Shown in pieces: positions 26,295 to 34,844 of a DNA stretch of 64,000 nucleotides. The position numbers and the translations under genes were made by a program. This DNA is from Atopobiaceae bacterium. GTDB taxonomy: Bacteria; Actinomycetota; Coriobacteriia; Coriobacteriales; Atopobiaceae. Position 1 is the first letter of the stretch. Every line of letters starts with the position of its first letter. Location: the NCBI GenBank assembly GCA_022483015.1, contig JAKVOB010000001.1, positions 1,574,902 to 1,638,901 of the forward strand, in the 5' to 3' direction. The notes under the pieces were generated by a model that saw only the letters and a list, made by a program, of their open reading frames with translations, was not told the origin of the DNA and searched no databases.

Positions 26295-28163
26295 ATGGAT
26301 GCCTACCAAGGTTCCGGAACGGCGGCCAACCTCGTCGCCTCGGTCTCAGGAGGCGGCACCCACGGGCCCTCTGACCCCACCGAGGGCATGGGCTCTGGTG
26401 CCGACATGGGCCCGCTCTCCGTCATACGCCGTCTCGCCCCGGTCATGTCGCCCCATGCCCTCGGGTGCCTCGTGGCCTTCCTCTCGGCCATCGTCACGGT
26501 CGTGGCCCAGCTCTATGTGCCCATCCTGATCGGTCGAGCCATCGACCTCATGGTCGGTTCGTCGCAGGTCGATCTCACGGCGCTCATGGCGCTGCTCGTA
26601 CGGCTTGTCGTGACGGTGGTGGTCGCAGCGGCGTTCCAGTGGCTGCAGGGGTATGCGACGAACCGGCTCTCATATGAGGTCGTTCGTGACCTCAGGGTCC
26701 TCTCGTTCGATAAGATCAGGTCGCTGCCGCTCTCGACCATCGACACCCATGCGCACGGGGACCTCATCTCTCGCGTCGTGAACGACGTCGACCAGGTCGG
26801 CGACGGCCTCATCCAGGGACTCACCCAACTCTTCGGTGGCACGGTGACCATCGTGGGGACGCTCGTGTTCATGGTGTCGATATCACCGGTCATGGCGCTC
26901 GTCGTCGCGCTGGTCACCCCGGTGTCCGTCCTCGTGGCCTCGCTCATAGCGCACCTCTCGCACAAGAGCTTCGCGGAGCAGCAGCGGCTCCAGGGGGACC
27001 TCGGCGGATATGCCGAGGAGATGATAACGAACCAGCGGCTCGTCTCAGCCTTCGCCTATTCCTCTCGTGCCGAGAGGGACTTCTCCCGCAGGAACGACGA
27101 CCTCTATGTGGCGGGGGAGCGAGCACAGTTCACGAGCTCTCTCTCGAACCCCTGCACGCGGTTCGTCAACAACCTCATCTATGCCGTGGTAGCCGTCGTG
27201 GGCTTCATGTGCGTCATCACGGGCGTCCCGGCGCCCCTCACGGTCGGCGGCGTGCAGTCGTTCCTCTCGTATGCCAACCAGTACACGAAGCCGTTCAATG
27301 AGATCACGGCTGTGCTCACCCAGATCCAGACCGCCTTCGCCTCGGCGCGGAGGCTCATCGCCCTCATCGACGCCCCCGAGGAGGACCCCGATTCCCCTGG
27401 GGCCATCTGCCTCGACCACGTCCGTGGTGACATCGAGTTCGAGGACGTCGTGTTCTCGTATGACCCCCCACGACCGCTGCTCAGGGACATCGAATTCCAT
27501 GTCAGACCCGGCCAGAAGGTCGCACTCGTCGGCAGGACGGGGTGCGGCAAGACGACGCTCGTGAACCTCCTACTCCGCTTCTATGAGGCTGATGCCGGAA
27601 CCATCAGGATCGACGGCTGCGATGTCGATACCGTGACCCGCGCGAGCCTCAGACGCTCGTTCGGCATGGTGCTCCAGGACACCTGGCTCTTCGAGGGCAC
27701 GGTCCGCGACAACATCGCGTACGGTCGTCCCGACGCCTCGGACGAGGAGGTCATCGCTGCGGCCCGCGAAGCCATGGCATGGCCCTTCATAGAACGCCTC
27801 GAACGGGGCCTCGACACACATGTCGGACCTGCTGGCGGGGGACTCTCGGAGGGGCAGCGCCAGCTGCTCTGCATCTCGCGCGTGATGCTCGAGGACCCTC
27901 CGATCCTCCTGCTCGACGAAGCCACGAGCTCGATCGACTCGAGGACGGAGGCCATCGTCCAGGCGGCCTTCGACCGCATGGTCGCCAGTCGCACGAGCCT
28001 CGTCGTTGCGCACCGCCTCTCGACCGTCAGGAACGCGGACCTCATCCTCGTGCTCTCCGACGGGGTCATCGCCGAGCAGGGGACGCATGACGAGCTCCTT
28101 GCCAGGGATGGCGTGTATGCGGGGATCTACAAGAGCCAGTTCGCTGAGGTGGATGTTCGCTAG
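26295..28163 (+). CDS. ABC exporter half-transporter with consensus Walker B (heterodimer partner 2)
   Basis: A 622-residue protein with an N-terminal extension of about 40 Gly/Ser/Thr-rich residues, six membrane helices and an ABC domain. Walker A is GRTGCGKTT, Walker B ILLLDEATSSID keeps the catalytic glutamate, and the switch histidine is present in VVAHRLSTV. Its signature reads LSEGQ, the weakened form expected opposite the degenerate site of the partner. Together the two subunits form one working ATP site (this Walker B with the partner's LSGGQ) and one degenerate site. It is the last gene of the operon. Confidence 0.9.
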   Translation: MDAYQGSGTAANLVASVSGGGTHGPSDPTEGMGSGADMGPLSVIRRLAPVMSPHALGCLVAFLSAIVTVVAQLYVPILIGRAIDLMVGSSQVDLTALMALLVRLVVTVVVAAAFQWLQGYATNRLSYEVVRDLRVLSFDKIRSLPLSTIDTHAHGDLISRVVNDVDQVGDGLIQGLTQLFGGTVTIVGTLVFMVSISPVMALVVALVTPVSVLVASLIAHLSHKSFAEQQRLQGDLGGYAEEMITNQRLVSAFAYSSRAERDFSRRNDDLYVAGERAQFTSSLSNPCTRFVNNLIYAVVAVVGFMCVITGVPAPLTVGGVQSFLSYANQYTKPFNEITAVLTQIQTAFASARRLIALIDAPEEDPDSPGAICLDHVRGDIEFEDVVFSYDPPRPLLRDIEFHVRPGQKVALVGRTGCGKTTLVNLLLRFYEADAGTIRIDGCDVDTVTRASLRRSFGMVLQDTWLFEGTVRDNIAYGRPDASDEEVIAAAREAMAWPFIERLERGLDTHVGPAGGGLSEGQRQLLCISRVMLEDPPILLLDEATSSIDSRTEAIVQAAFDRMVASRTSLVVAHRLSTVRNADLILVLSDGVIAEQGTHDELLARDGVYAGIYKSQFAEVDVR

Positions 28164-28239
28164 CGCGTAGGAGACGGGCCTCGTCATGCTCTCGGCCTGT
28201 ATCATGGGCGTAGCCAGCCGAACTCGAGTCAGGAGTGAC

Positions 28240-28797
28240 ATGACCATCGACCCTTCCAGGACCGCCCTACTCGTCGTTGATGTCCTTGCGGGCGGCGCGG
28301 ACGACACGGTCTATGACCCAGCCGTCGAGGCATTCGCCGATGCCTGCGCGCGGGTGACGAAGGCCTGTCGCGATGCCGGTGTGCAGGTGATCTGCTGCGA
28401 CGATGCACACCGTGCCGGCTCGGACCACGAGTTGGCCCTCTGGGGGGAGCACGGCATGGCGGGAACGGAAGCGGCGGCGCCCGCCGACTGCCTCGATGTC
28501 GGTCCTGACGACATCGTGATCCCGAAGCGTCGCTACGATGCCTTCTTCGGGACCGACCTCGACATCACCTTGCGCGAGCTTGGCGTATGCGATGTCATCG
28601 TCATCGGGTGCGATACCAACATCTGCGTGCTCCAGACGCTCGCAGGTGCGTTCTATCGGTGCTATGGGACCATGCTTGTATCAGAGGCGACACGAACGTT
28701 CCTCGTCGGCACGCAGGAGGGTGCGCTGGAGTACTGCCAGCGCTGCTTCGGTACCAGGGTCGTCTCCCTTGACGAGCTTCTCGAGGCGCTTGCCTGA
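28240..28797 (+). CDS. Cysteine hydrolase, isochorismatase / nicotinamidase fold
   Basis: A 185-residue protein with the catalytic triad of the family: Asp in ALLVVDVLAGG, Lys in IPKRRYDAFFGTDL, and Cys in IGCDTNICVLQT. Members hydrolyse nicotinamide, isochorismate, N-carbamoylsarcosine or similar amides. KxxYDAFxGTDLDxxLR is typical of the nicotinamidase-like group, but the substrate cannot be assigned here. I chose ATG 28240, four bases after AGGAG; the open frame extends upstream without another good site. It stands between two operons and probably has its own promoter. Confidence 0.85.
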   Translation: MTIDPSRTALLVVDVLAGGADDTVYDPAVEAFADACARVTKACRDAGVQVICCDDAHRAGSDHELALWGEHGMAGTEAAAPADCLDVGPDDIVIPKRRYDAFFGTDLDITLRELGVCDVIVIGCDTNICVLQTLAGAFYRCYGTMLVSEATRTFLVGTQEGALEYCQRCFGTRVVSLDELLEALA

Positions 28798-28850
28798 TGC
28801 GAACAGCTTCAGGAAGCTCCAACTGCCGCGCATATCACTTGGTTGTTCCC

Positions 28851-28878
28851 TTACAATGATGTTACGCGATGGTTACGG
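28851..28878 (+). promoter_or_regulatory. Candidate PhoP/PhoB-type box: three TTAC repeats at 11-bp steps, overlapping a -10 box
   Basis: TTAC begins at 28851, 28862 and 28873, exactly 11 bp apart. TACAAT (28852-28857) also fits a -10 box. Direct repeats with 11-bp period are the hallmark of PhoP/PhoB binding sites, and the downstream genes encode phosphate uptake proteins. Three copies in exact phase are visible; the regulator is inferred. Confidence 0.5.
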
Positions 28879-28955
28879 GTCCCTGCCGGCCTGGCTCGAA
28901 GGCAGCCCCGCCACCTTGCGGCACATGACTGCTCCTGTCAGCTCGGAGGGGATCC

Positions 28956-29579
28956 ATGAGTAAGGTCCACAAGAAGCAAGACGCCTTCTACACGCTGTTC
29001 TCCGAGCTCAGCGCCATGACTGTCGAGGCTGCGGAGCTCTTCCGCGGTATCGTCCGTGAGTACCCGGACTCCGAGTCGCGCGTCCCTGAGATGAAGGAGT
29101 ACGAGCTCAAGTGCGATGAGAAGGCCAAGCAGCTCTTCGAGGAGCTCGATAACTCCTTCGTCACCCCGTTCGACCGCGAGGACATCGATGCGCTCATCCG
29201 CATGATGGATGACATCGTCGACAACATGCAGGGCGTTGCCTTGCGCTACCAGCTCTTTGCCGTGACGAGGTCGATTCCAGCCGCGCTCGAGATGGCCGAC
29301 CTCATACTCTCTGCGACCCAGGACATCGACAAGCTCTTCCGCAGGCTTCCCAACTACAAGCATGACGACAAGATGACCAAGATCGCGCTCCGCGTCGGGG
29401 CCACCGAGGACAAGGGCGACGTCGTCTACCACGATGCCTTGGGCGCCCTCTTCCATGACGAGACCGAGCCGCTCAAGGTCATCAAGTGGAAGACCCTCCT
29501 CGACAAGATGGAGGACACCCTCGATTCCTGCAAGGACGTCTCGGTGGTCATCCAAGGCGTGGTCATGAAAAATGCCTAG
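28956..29579 (+). CDS. DUF47 (PhoU-like) phosphate transport accessory protein
   Basis: A 207-residue all-helical protein of the DUF47 / TIGR00153 family, related to PhoU. Recognisable stretches are DAFYTLFSELSAMTVEAAELF, DREDIDALIRMMDDIVDNMQGVA and KWKTLLDKMEDTLDSCKDVSVVI. In many bacteria such proteins are encoded next to a Pit transporter and modulate phosphate uptake. It overlaps the Pit gene by 8 nt. ATG 28956 has GGAGGGG just upstream. The candidate Pho box lies about 80 bp before the start. Confidence 0.92.
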   Translation: MSKVHKKQDAFYTLFSELSAMTVEAAELFRGIVREYPDSESRVPEMKEYELKCDEKAKQLFEELDNSFVTPFDREDIDALIRMMDDIVDNMQGVALRYQLFAVTRSIPAALEMADLILSATQDIDKLFRRLPNYKHDDKMTKIALRVGATEDKGDVVYHDALGALFHDETEPLKVIKWKTLLDKMEDTLDSCKDVSVVIQGVVMKNA

Positions 29580-30564
29580 CGGCTTGCTCATAGGCGTGCT
29601 GGTGGCCGCATTCTGCTTCGAGCTCATCAATGGGTTCCACGATACGGCGAACGCGATCGCGCCTATGGTCTTCACGCGGGCGCTGACGGCCTTCCAGGCG
29701 ATCGCCCTCTGTGCGGTCATGAACTTCGTGGGTGCGCTCACCAACGAGAGCGTTGCCGAGACCATCGCAAAGGGCATCGTGAACGTCGATGTCGACCTGG
29801 TCGTCATCCTGGCCGCGCTTCTCGGGGCCACGCTGTGGGACGTCTTCACCTGGTGGCGCCGCATCCCCACGAGCTCGTCCCACGCCCTCATCGGGGGCCT
29901 CATCGGTGCGACCATGGCCTACACCGGCACGGTGCAGACCATCCGATGGGACGGTGTCCTGCAGAAGGTCATCATCCCGCTCTTCTCCTCGCCCCTCATG
30001 GGAATCGTCCTCGGCTTCGTCGGCATGCGGCTCGTCTTCGAGCTCTTCGCCAACTGGACCCCGCGTCATGCCAACGCGTTCTTCAGCAAGATGCAGATCC
30101 TCTCATCGGCATTCATGGCCTATGAGCACGGCAGCAACGACGCACAGAAGACCATGGGCATCATCACGCTCGCCTTGGTCACGGTCGGTCAGCTTGATGC
30201 GAATGCCGGCGTCCCGCTCTGGGTCAAGCTGTTCTGTGCGAGCACGATGATGTTGGGCACGGCTGTGGGCGGCAAGCGCATCATGGGCACGGTGGGGGAG
30301 GGCGTGACCAAGCTCGAGCCCGCCTCCGGGTTCGTGGCGGAGACCTCGTCGGCCCTGGCGATAGCGGTCATGACGGCCATCGGTGCCCCTGTGAGCACGA
30401 CCCAGGTGGTCACGGCCTCCGTCATGGGTGCCGGGAGCGCACACAGGCCGGGTGCGGTCAGGTGGGGGACGGTTGGCGGCATCGTGAGGTCTTGGTTCGT
30501 GACCCTACCTACCACGATCGCCCTTGGGGCTGTCATCGAGCTCGTGGTGAGGTTGCTAGTCTGA
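29572..30564 (+). CDS. pit: Inorganic phosphate transporter, Pit family
   Basis: A 330-residue membrane protein with about ten helices that imports phosphate, probably as a metal-phosphate complex driven by protons. The two inverted repeats carry the family signatures NGFHDTANAIAPMVFTRALT (near residue 22) and YEHGSNDAQKTMGII (near 184). It is shorter than E. coli PitA (about 500 residues) and matches the short Gram-positive Pit form. It shares a transcript with the DUF47 gene. An unusual hairpin that copies part of tRNA-Pro lies 10 bp beyond its stop codon. Confidence 0.93.
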   Translation: MPSGLLIGVLVAAFCFELINGFHDTANAIAPMVFTRALTAFQAIALCAVMNFVGALTNESVAETIAKGIVNVDVDLVVILAALLGATLWDVFTWWRRIPTSSSHALIGGLIGATMAYTGTVQTIRWDGVLQKVIIPLFSSPLMGIVLGFVGMRLVFELFANWTPRHANAFFSKMQILSSAFMAYEHGSNDAQKTMGIITLALVTVGQLDANAGVPLWVKLFCASTMMLGTAVGGKRIMGTVGEGVTKLEPASGFVAETSSALAIAVMTAIGAPVSTTQVVTASVMGAGSAHRPGAVRWGTVGGIVRSWFVTLPTTIALGAVIELVVRLLV

Positions 30565-30573
30565 CCATATGCA

Positions 30574-30606
30574 AGCGACCCCTTGACTGGGGGTCAAGGG
30601 GTCGCT
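30574..30606. terminator. Hairpin between the convergent pit and ilvA genes, copying part of tRNA-Pro
   Basis: Perfect 14-bp arms AGCGACCCCTTGAC / GTCAAGGGGTCGCT with loop TGGGG. No T-run follows on either side, so terminator activity is inferred from position only. Bases 30582-30609 are identical over 28 nt to tRNA-Pro from the anticodon stem to the T stem (31953-31980, inverse orientation). Confidence 0.65.
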
Positions 30607-30634
30607 GGTAGTCAGGGTCGATGCAACCGGTCCG

Positions 30635-31861
30635 TTACAGGTTCGCGTGCGTCTCTCGCGTCTTGAGGCCTGCCTCGCCGAGAGCCGAGATGATCTCATG
30701 CTTGTGCTCGGTCCCGAAGGCCTCGATCGTGATCTTGAGCTCCACGGCCTCGTAGCGGTTCGTGCTATAGAACTGGTCGTGCTCCAGCTTGATGACGTTG
30801 CCCTGGTGCTTCGCGATGATGTCGGCGACCTTCACGAGCATGCCAGGCTTGTCCGGGAGGAGCACGGACACCGTGAAGATGCGGTCGCGCAGGATGAGCC
30901 CGTTCTGGACCACCGAGGCCATCGTGATCACGTCCATGTTCCCGCCAGACAGGATGCTCACGACCTTCTTGTCCTTGGTCTTGAGATGCTTCAGGGCGGC
31001 GACCGAGAGCAGGCCCGAGTTCTCGACGACCATCTTGTGGTTCTCGACCATGTCGAGGAAGGCGGCGATGAGCTCGTCGTCGGCGATGGTGATGATGCCG
31101 TCGAGGTTCTTCTGGAGGTAGGGGAACACCTTGTCACCCGGGGTGAGGACCGCCGTGCCATCGGCGATGGTGTTGGCCGAGGGGAGCGTCACCACATGGC
31201 CGGCCTTGAGCGAGGCCGTCATGCAGGCGGCCCCCTCGGGCTCGACGCCTATCACATGGATGCTGGGGTTAAGCAGCTTGGCGAGCGTCGAGACGCCCGT
31301 CGCGAGTCCGCCGCCGCCGATGGGGACGAGGATGTAGTCCACCACGGGGAGGTCAGCCACGATCTCCATCGCGATCGTGCCTTGGCCCGTGGCGACCGCG
31401 AGGTCGTTGAAGGGCGGGATGACGGTATAACCCTTCTCGTCGGCAAGAGAGAGGGCATAGGCGCTCGCCTCGTCATAGACGTCGCCATGGAGAATGACCT
31501 CCGCACCGTAGCTCTTGGTGCGCTCGACCTTGATGAGCGGCGTGGTCGAGGGCATGACGATGACGGCATGGGCGCCGCACTTCTGGGCCGCATAGGCCAC
31601 GCCCTGGGCATGGTTGCCGGCACTCGCCGTGATGAGGCCGCGGGCCTTCTCGGCGTCCGTGAGGGTGCTGATCTTGTAGTAGGCCCCACGCACCTTGTAG
31701 GCACCGGTGCGCTGCATGTTCTCGGGCTTGAGGTAGACCTTGTTGCCGCACTCCTGGCTGAAGTAGTCGCTGTAGATGAGCGGGGTCGGAATCGTGGCTT
31801 CCTTGACCTTCTCGGCGGCTTCCTCGAACGCCTCCAGGGTGAGCATCTTCTTCGCGGCCAT
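30635..31861 (-). CDS. ilvA: Threonine ammonia-lyase (threonine dehydratase) with ACT domain
   Basis: A 408-residue PLP enzyme that deaminates threonine to 2-oxobutanoate and serine to pyruvate. The PLP lysine is Lys56 in RTGAYKVRGAYY; SAGNHAQGVA and GGGGLATG bind the cofactor. A C-terminal ACT-like domain (about 330-408, from VSVLLPDKPGML) is a single copy, as in the short IlvA/TdcB forms. Whether it is biosynthetic or catabolic cannot be told by eye. ATG 31861 is preceded by GGAG. It produces 2-aminoacrylate and 2-aminocrotonate, the substrates handled by RidA, which is encoded at 36069. Confidence 0.94.
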   Translation of the reverse strand: MAAKKMLTLEAFEEAAEKVKEATIPTPLIYSDYFSQECGNKVYLKPENMQRTGAYKVRGAYYKISTLTDAEKARGLITASAGNHAQGVAYAAQKCGAHAVIVMPSTTPLIKVERTKSYGAEVILHGDVYDEASAYALSLADEKGYTVIPPFNDLAVATGQGTIAMEIVADLPVVDYILVPIGGGGLATGVSTLAKLLNPSIHVIGVEPEGAACMTASLKAGHVVTLPSANTIADGTAVLTPGDKVFPYLQKNLDGIITIADDELIAAFLDMVENHKMVVENSGLLSVAALKHLKTKDKKVVSILSGGNMDVITMASVVQNGLILRDRIFTVSVLLPDKPGMLVKVADIIAKHQGNVIKLEHDQFYSTNRYEAVELKITIEAFGTEHKHEIISALGEAGLKTRETHANL

Positions 31862-31894
31862 GGCAGCTCCGATCGACGTATCGGTATACAAATG

Positions 31895-31920
31895 GGGCCG
31901 GAGGCAAATGCCCCCGGCCC
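31895..31920 (-). terminator. Terminator-like hairpin between tRNA-Pro and ilvA
   Basis: Read on the minus strand, GGGCCGGGGGCA / TGCCTCCGGCCC is followed by CATTTGTAT, a weak T-rich tail. It would end the tRNA-Pro transcript 10 bp downstream of the CCA end. Confidence 0.6.
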
Positions 31921-31930
31921 AGAACTCACA

Positions 31931-32007
<77 letters not shown>

Positions 32008-32035
32008 CGACCGCCGCCTCACGACAGCGAAAGAG

Positions 32036-32064
32036 ACTTTAGCATGCGCGCCGACTCCTTGCAA
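32036..32064 (-). promoter_or_regulatory. Sigma-70-type promoter of tRNA-Pro
   Basis: Read on the minus strand, TTGCAA (32059-32064) and TAAAGT (32036-32041) are 17 nt apart. The tRNA starts 28 nt after the -10 box, the same distance as at tRNA-Val. Confidence 0.75.
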
Positions 32065-32142
32065 GCGAGAAGCCATAAGAATCGGGTAGGCTCTGGAGGT
32101 GCGTGATGTCAGAAGGCGGCTCGTCGGTGGGAGGTCCGGGAC

Positions 32143-32871
32143 ATGAAACGCTCGGGGAACGTCACGACCCTGCAGGTAGGGGAGTGGTGCTGCGAGGTCT
32201 GCCGCAAGCGCATCCGTAACCTCTATCTCAAGGTCGGCCCCGACGGGACGCTGTCCGTGTCTGCACCCCTCCATACGTCGGACGCCACGATACGTCGCTT
32301 CGTGACCTCGCGAGCCGCCTGGGTCATGCGAAGGATGGCCGCGGTCGAGGCGCATCCGTCTCCAGACACGTCCGGCCTCGTGGATGGGAGCCGCCTGAGC
32401 GTGTGGGGGCATGTCTGGACGCTCGAGGTGCGCCAGACCGCCCACTGGTCAGTGGAGCCTCGGTCCTGCCCGCCAGATGTCGCGGCTGCCTGCGGGACGG
32501 TCCTGCTGGGCGCGCCGTCGGGGGCTTCCGAGGACGCACGTCGGAAGCGGCTGCTCGGCTGGTATCGATTGCTCCTCGAGCCCGAGGCCGACAGATGCTT
32601 CCTCTCCTGGCAGGAGCGCTCGGGGCTTGCGCCCGACTCGTGGCATACGAGGGTGATGAGGAGCCGCTGGGGATCGTGCGCGCCCGGGACTCGACGCATC
32701 TCACTCAACGTCCATCTGGCCGAGTACCCACCGGAATGTCTCGACTACGTGGTCGCCCATGAGCTTGCCCACCTCGTGGAGGCCAACCACGGCCCGCGGT
32801 TCTATGCGACCCTCGATGGGCTCCTTCCCGATTGGCGGGAGGCGAAGGCCACGCTCGACGGTGGGTGCTGA
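32143..32871 (+). CDS. YgjP-like M48-family metallopeptidase domain protein
   Basis: A 242-residue member of the YgjP/DUF45 group. The zinc site HELAHLVEANHGPRFY (near residue 205) gives HExxH plus a downstream His, and the preceding RVMRSRWGSCAPGTRRISLNVHL is the hallmark block of the family. The N-terminal half is variable and beta-rich. Substrate and role are not established for the family. ATG 32143 follows GGGAGG at about ten bases; the annotation of the first residues is uncertain. The neighbours give no functional clue. Confidence 0.88.
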   Translation: MKRSGNVTTLQVGEWCCEVCRKRIRNLYLKVGPDGTLSVSAPLHTSDATIRRFVTSRAAWVMRRMAAVEAHPSPDTSGLVDGSRLSVWGHVWTLEVRQTAHWSVEPRSCPPDVAAACGTVLLGAPSGASEDARRKRLLGWYRLLLEPEADRCFLSWQERSGLAPDSWHTRVMRSRWGSCAPGTRRISLNVHLAEYPPECLDYVVAHELAHLVEANHGPRFYATLDGLLPDWREAKATLDGGC

Positions 32872-32968
32872 GAGGCCTGTCTGGTCACCATGAAGGGTGT
32901 CCCGCGTTGGGAGACTTCTCGCTCTCATGGGGTACCATGGAACGACAAGCAGACTATGGGGAGGGCTC

Positions 32969-33649
32969 GTGCCACAAACGCAGGATCATGCAGACGCCGA
33001 GGTCATGGACGCACCAGGGACCTCGAACAATCCTACCCACAAGGTCCTCACCGTCGCGAACGTCATCACCGTCGCCCGCTTGGTCCTCACCTTCGTGTTC
33101 CTCTGGCTCTTCGTGACCGGTGCCGACCGCACCGTCGCCCTCGTGGTCTATGCGGTCGCTGCCTGCACGGACTGGCTCGATGGCCAGATCGCCCGACGCA
33201 CCCAGACGGTGAGCTGGTTCGGTAAGGTCCTCGACCCCATCGTCGACCGAGCCCTCCTGTTCACGGGCGTCATCGGCCTCATGCTCCGTGGCGAGCTGCC
33301 TGTGTGGGTCTGCGTCCTCGTGGTGGGACGAGACTGCTACCTCGGTCTTGGTTCGCTCTACCTGCGTCGTTTCCGCAAGCGCCCGGTCGACGTCGTCTAC
33401 ATCGGCAAGGTCACCACGGCCCTGCTCATGTTCGGCTTCTGTGACCTGCTCCTGGGGCTTCCCGTCATGCAGGGGTTCGGGATCGTGGGCGCCTCCTGGC
33501 TCCCCCTCCTGAACGCCCAAGCCGCTCCCATCGGCATGCTCTTCGTCTATGCCGGATGCATCTGCTCCGTCTGCACGGCGGTCGTCTACACCAAGAAGGG
33601 CTACGCCATCCGCAAGGAGGCCCTTCTGGGCGAAGGCGGTGCTCGCTGA
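32969..33649 (+). CDS. CDP-alcohol phosphatidyltransferase family protein
   Basis: A 226-residue membrane enzyme. The family motif is complete: DWLDGQIARRTQTVSWFGK followed by LDPIVDR, giving D-x2-D-G-x2-A-R-x8-G-x3-D-x3-D. It transfers a phosphatidyl or related group from a CDP-activated donor to an alcohol; glycerol 3-phosphate is a likely acceptor but is not proven. About six helices are predicted. The start is uncertain: GTG 32969 with GGGGAGGG upstream is preferred to an upstream in-frame ATG at 32897. A second family member, nearer to classical PgsA, lies at 58643. It overlaps the carboxypeptidase gene by 1 nt. Confidence 0.85.
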   Translation: MPQTQDHADAEVMDAPGTSNNPTHKVLTVANVITVARLVLTFVFLWLFVTGADRTVALVVYAVAACTDWLDGQIARRTQTVSWFGKVLDPIVDRALLFTGVIGLMLRGELPVWVCVLVVGRDCYLGLGSLYLRRFRKRPVDVVYIGKVTTALLMFGFCDLLLGLPVMQGFGIVGASWLPLLNAQAAPIGMLFVYAGCICSVCTAVVYTKKGYAIRKEALLGEGGAR

Positions 33650-34812
33650 TGGATGCATCGTCCCCGATAAGGCATGACCGGGCCTTCGGGTCCGTCATCG
33701 TGGCGTCCCTTGTGGCCCTCGCGCTCGCCTTCGTGGTCTCGCCGTCATCGGCGCAGGCTGCCGAGTCCAGCCCGACCTTGTCAGAGGCGCAAGGCGCCAT
33801 CGTCGTAGACGGCTCCGGCAACGAGCTCTGGGGCGTCAACGAGGACGTCGAGTATCCCATGGCCTCCATCACCAAGATCATGACGGCCATGGTCGCCATA
33901 GACTCGGGCTACTCCTTCTCGAGCACCGTCACGCTCAGTGACGTCACGCTGTCCGAGAACGCGCAGGTCGCCGGCTACAAGGGTGGGGAGACCTCGTCCT
34001 TCGAGGACCTCATGAGGGTCATGCTCGTCTATTCGGCGAACGACGCCGCCGTCGAGGTCGCCCGTGCCGTCGCCGGGAGCGAGGACGCGTTCGTCGAGCG
34101 CATGAACGAGAAGGCCGCACAGCTCGGCCTTACCCACACCCATTTCGAGAACGTGCACGGCCTCGATGCGGACGGCCACTACTCGAGCGTCTCTGACCTC
34201 GTCAAGATGGGCCGCTATGCCATGCTCAACTATCCCTTCATCAGGAAGATGGTGAGCACGCGCAGCGTGACGGTACCCGTCGGGGACTCCCAGCTCACGT
34301 TCGACTCGACGGACGACCTCATGGAGACCTATCAGGGCCTTCTCGGCATCAAGACCGGTTCCTGCGAGGGAGGCACCACGTTCCTCGGATGCTCGTCCCG
34401 TGACGGCGTCACGCTCTACACCGCGGTGCTCGGCTGCAGCACGACCCAAGGACGCTTCGATGACACCGCGACCATGATGGACTGGGCCTACGACACCTAC
34501 GTGACCTACCACCTCGCGGACCCGGACCAGTCGAAGCGCTACGTCCCCTATGCGTACCGCTTCGGGTGGTACTGCGTGCTCTCGGCCGACGCGAAGGTGG
34601 ACGGACTCGTCTGGCCCTATGGCGGGGACACCACCTACACGACCATCACCACGGGGGGCGGCAAGCTGGCTGTCCCTGACCAGACCTATAGCGTGACGCT
34701 CTATCAGCAGGACGGTCGGGTCGTGGCGGCGTGCTCGAGCTCCACGGGCTCCGGGCTCGTCAAGGGCACCTCCTTCGACTCGTCCCTGCCCTGGCTCTCC
34801 GTCGCTGCCTGA
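33649..34812 (+). CDS. D-alanyl-D-alanine carboxypeptidase (PBP5/DacF type), secreted
   Basis: A 387-residue S11-family peptidase that trims the terminal D-Ala from peptidoglycan stem peptides. A signal peptide is visible (hydrophobic core VIVASLVALALAFVVS, cleavage likely after AQA near residue 36). The active-site motifs are SITK (SxxK), SAN (SxN) and KTG. The C-terminal part beyond about residue 290 is a beta-rich region typical of this family. No membrane-anchoring amphipathic helix is obvious at the end. It starts at ATG 33649 within the stop codon of the phosphatidyltransferase gene. Confidence 0.93.
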   Translation: MDASSPIRHDRAFGSVIVASLVALALAFVVSPSSAQAAESSPTLSEAQGAIVVDGSGNELWGVNEDVEYPMASITKIMTAMVAIDSGYSFSSTVTLSDVTLSENAQVAGYKGGETSSFEDLMRVMLVYSANDAAVEVARAVAGSEDAFVERMNEKAAQLGLTHTHFENVHGLDADGHYSSVSDLVKMGRYAMLNYPFIRKMVSTRSVTVPVGDSQLTFDSTDDLMETYQGLLGIKTGSCEGGTTFLGCSSRDGVTLYTAVLGCSTTQGRFDDTATMMDWAYDTYVTYHLADPDQSKRYVPYAYRFGWYCVLSADAKVDGLVWPYGGDTTYTTITTGGGKLAVPDQTYSVTLYQQDGRVVAACSSSTGSGLVKGTSFDSSLPWLSVAA

Positions 34813-34844
34813 CCGACCCGCCCACGACAACCAGGAAGGTCCCC

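Noticed and set aside
31862-31930. T-box or leader-peptide attenuator controlling ilvA
   Set aside because: Only about 70 bp separate tRNA-Pro from ilvA, the hairpin there fits a tRNA terminator, and no T-box core sequence is seen.
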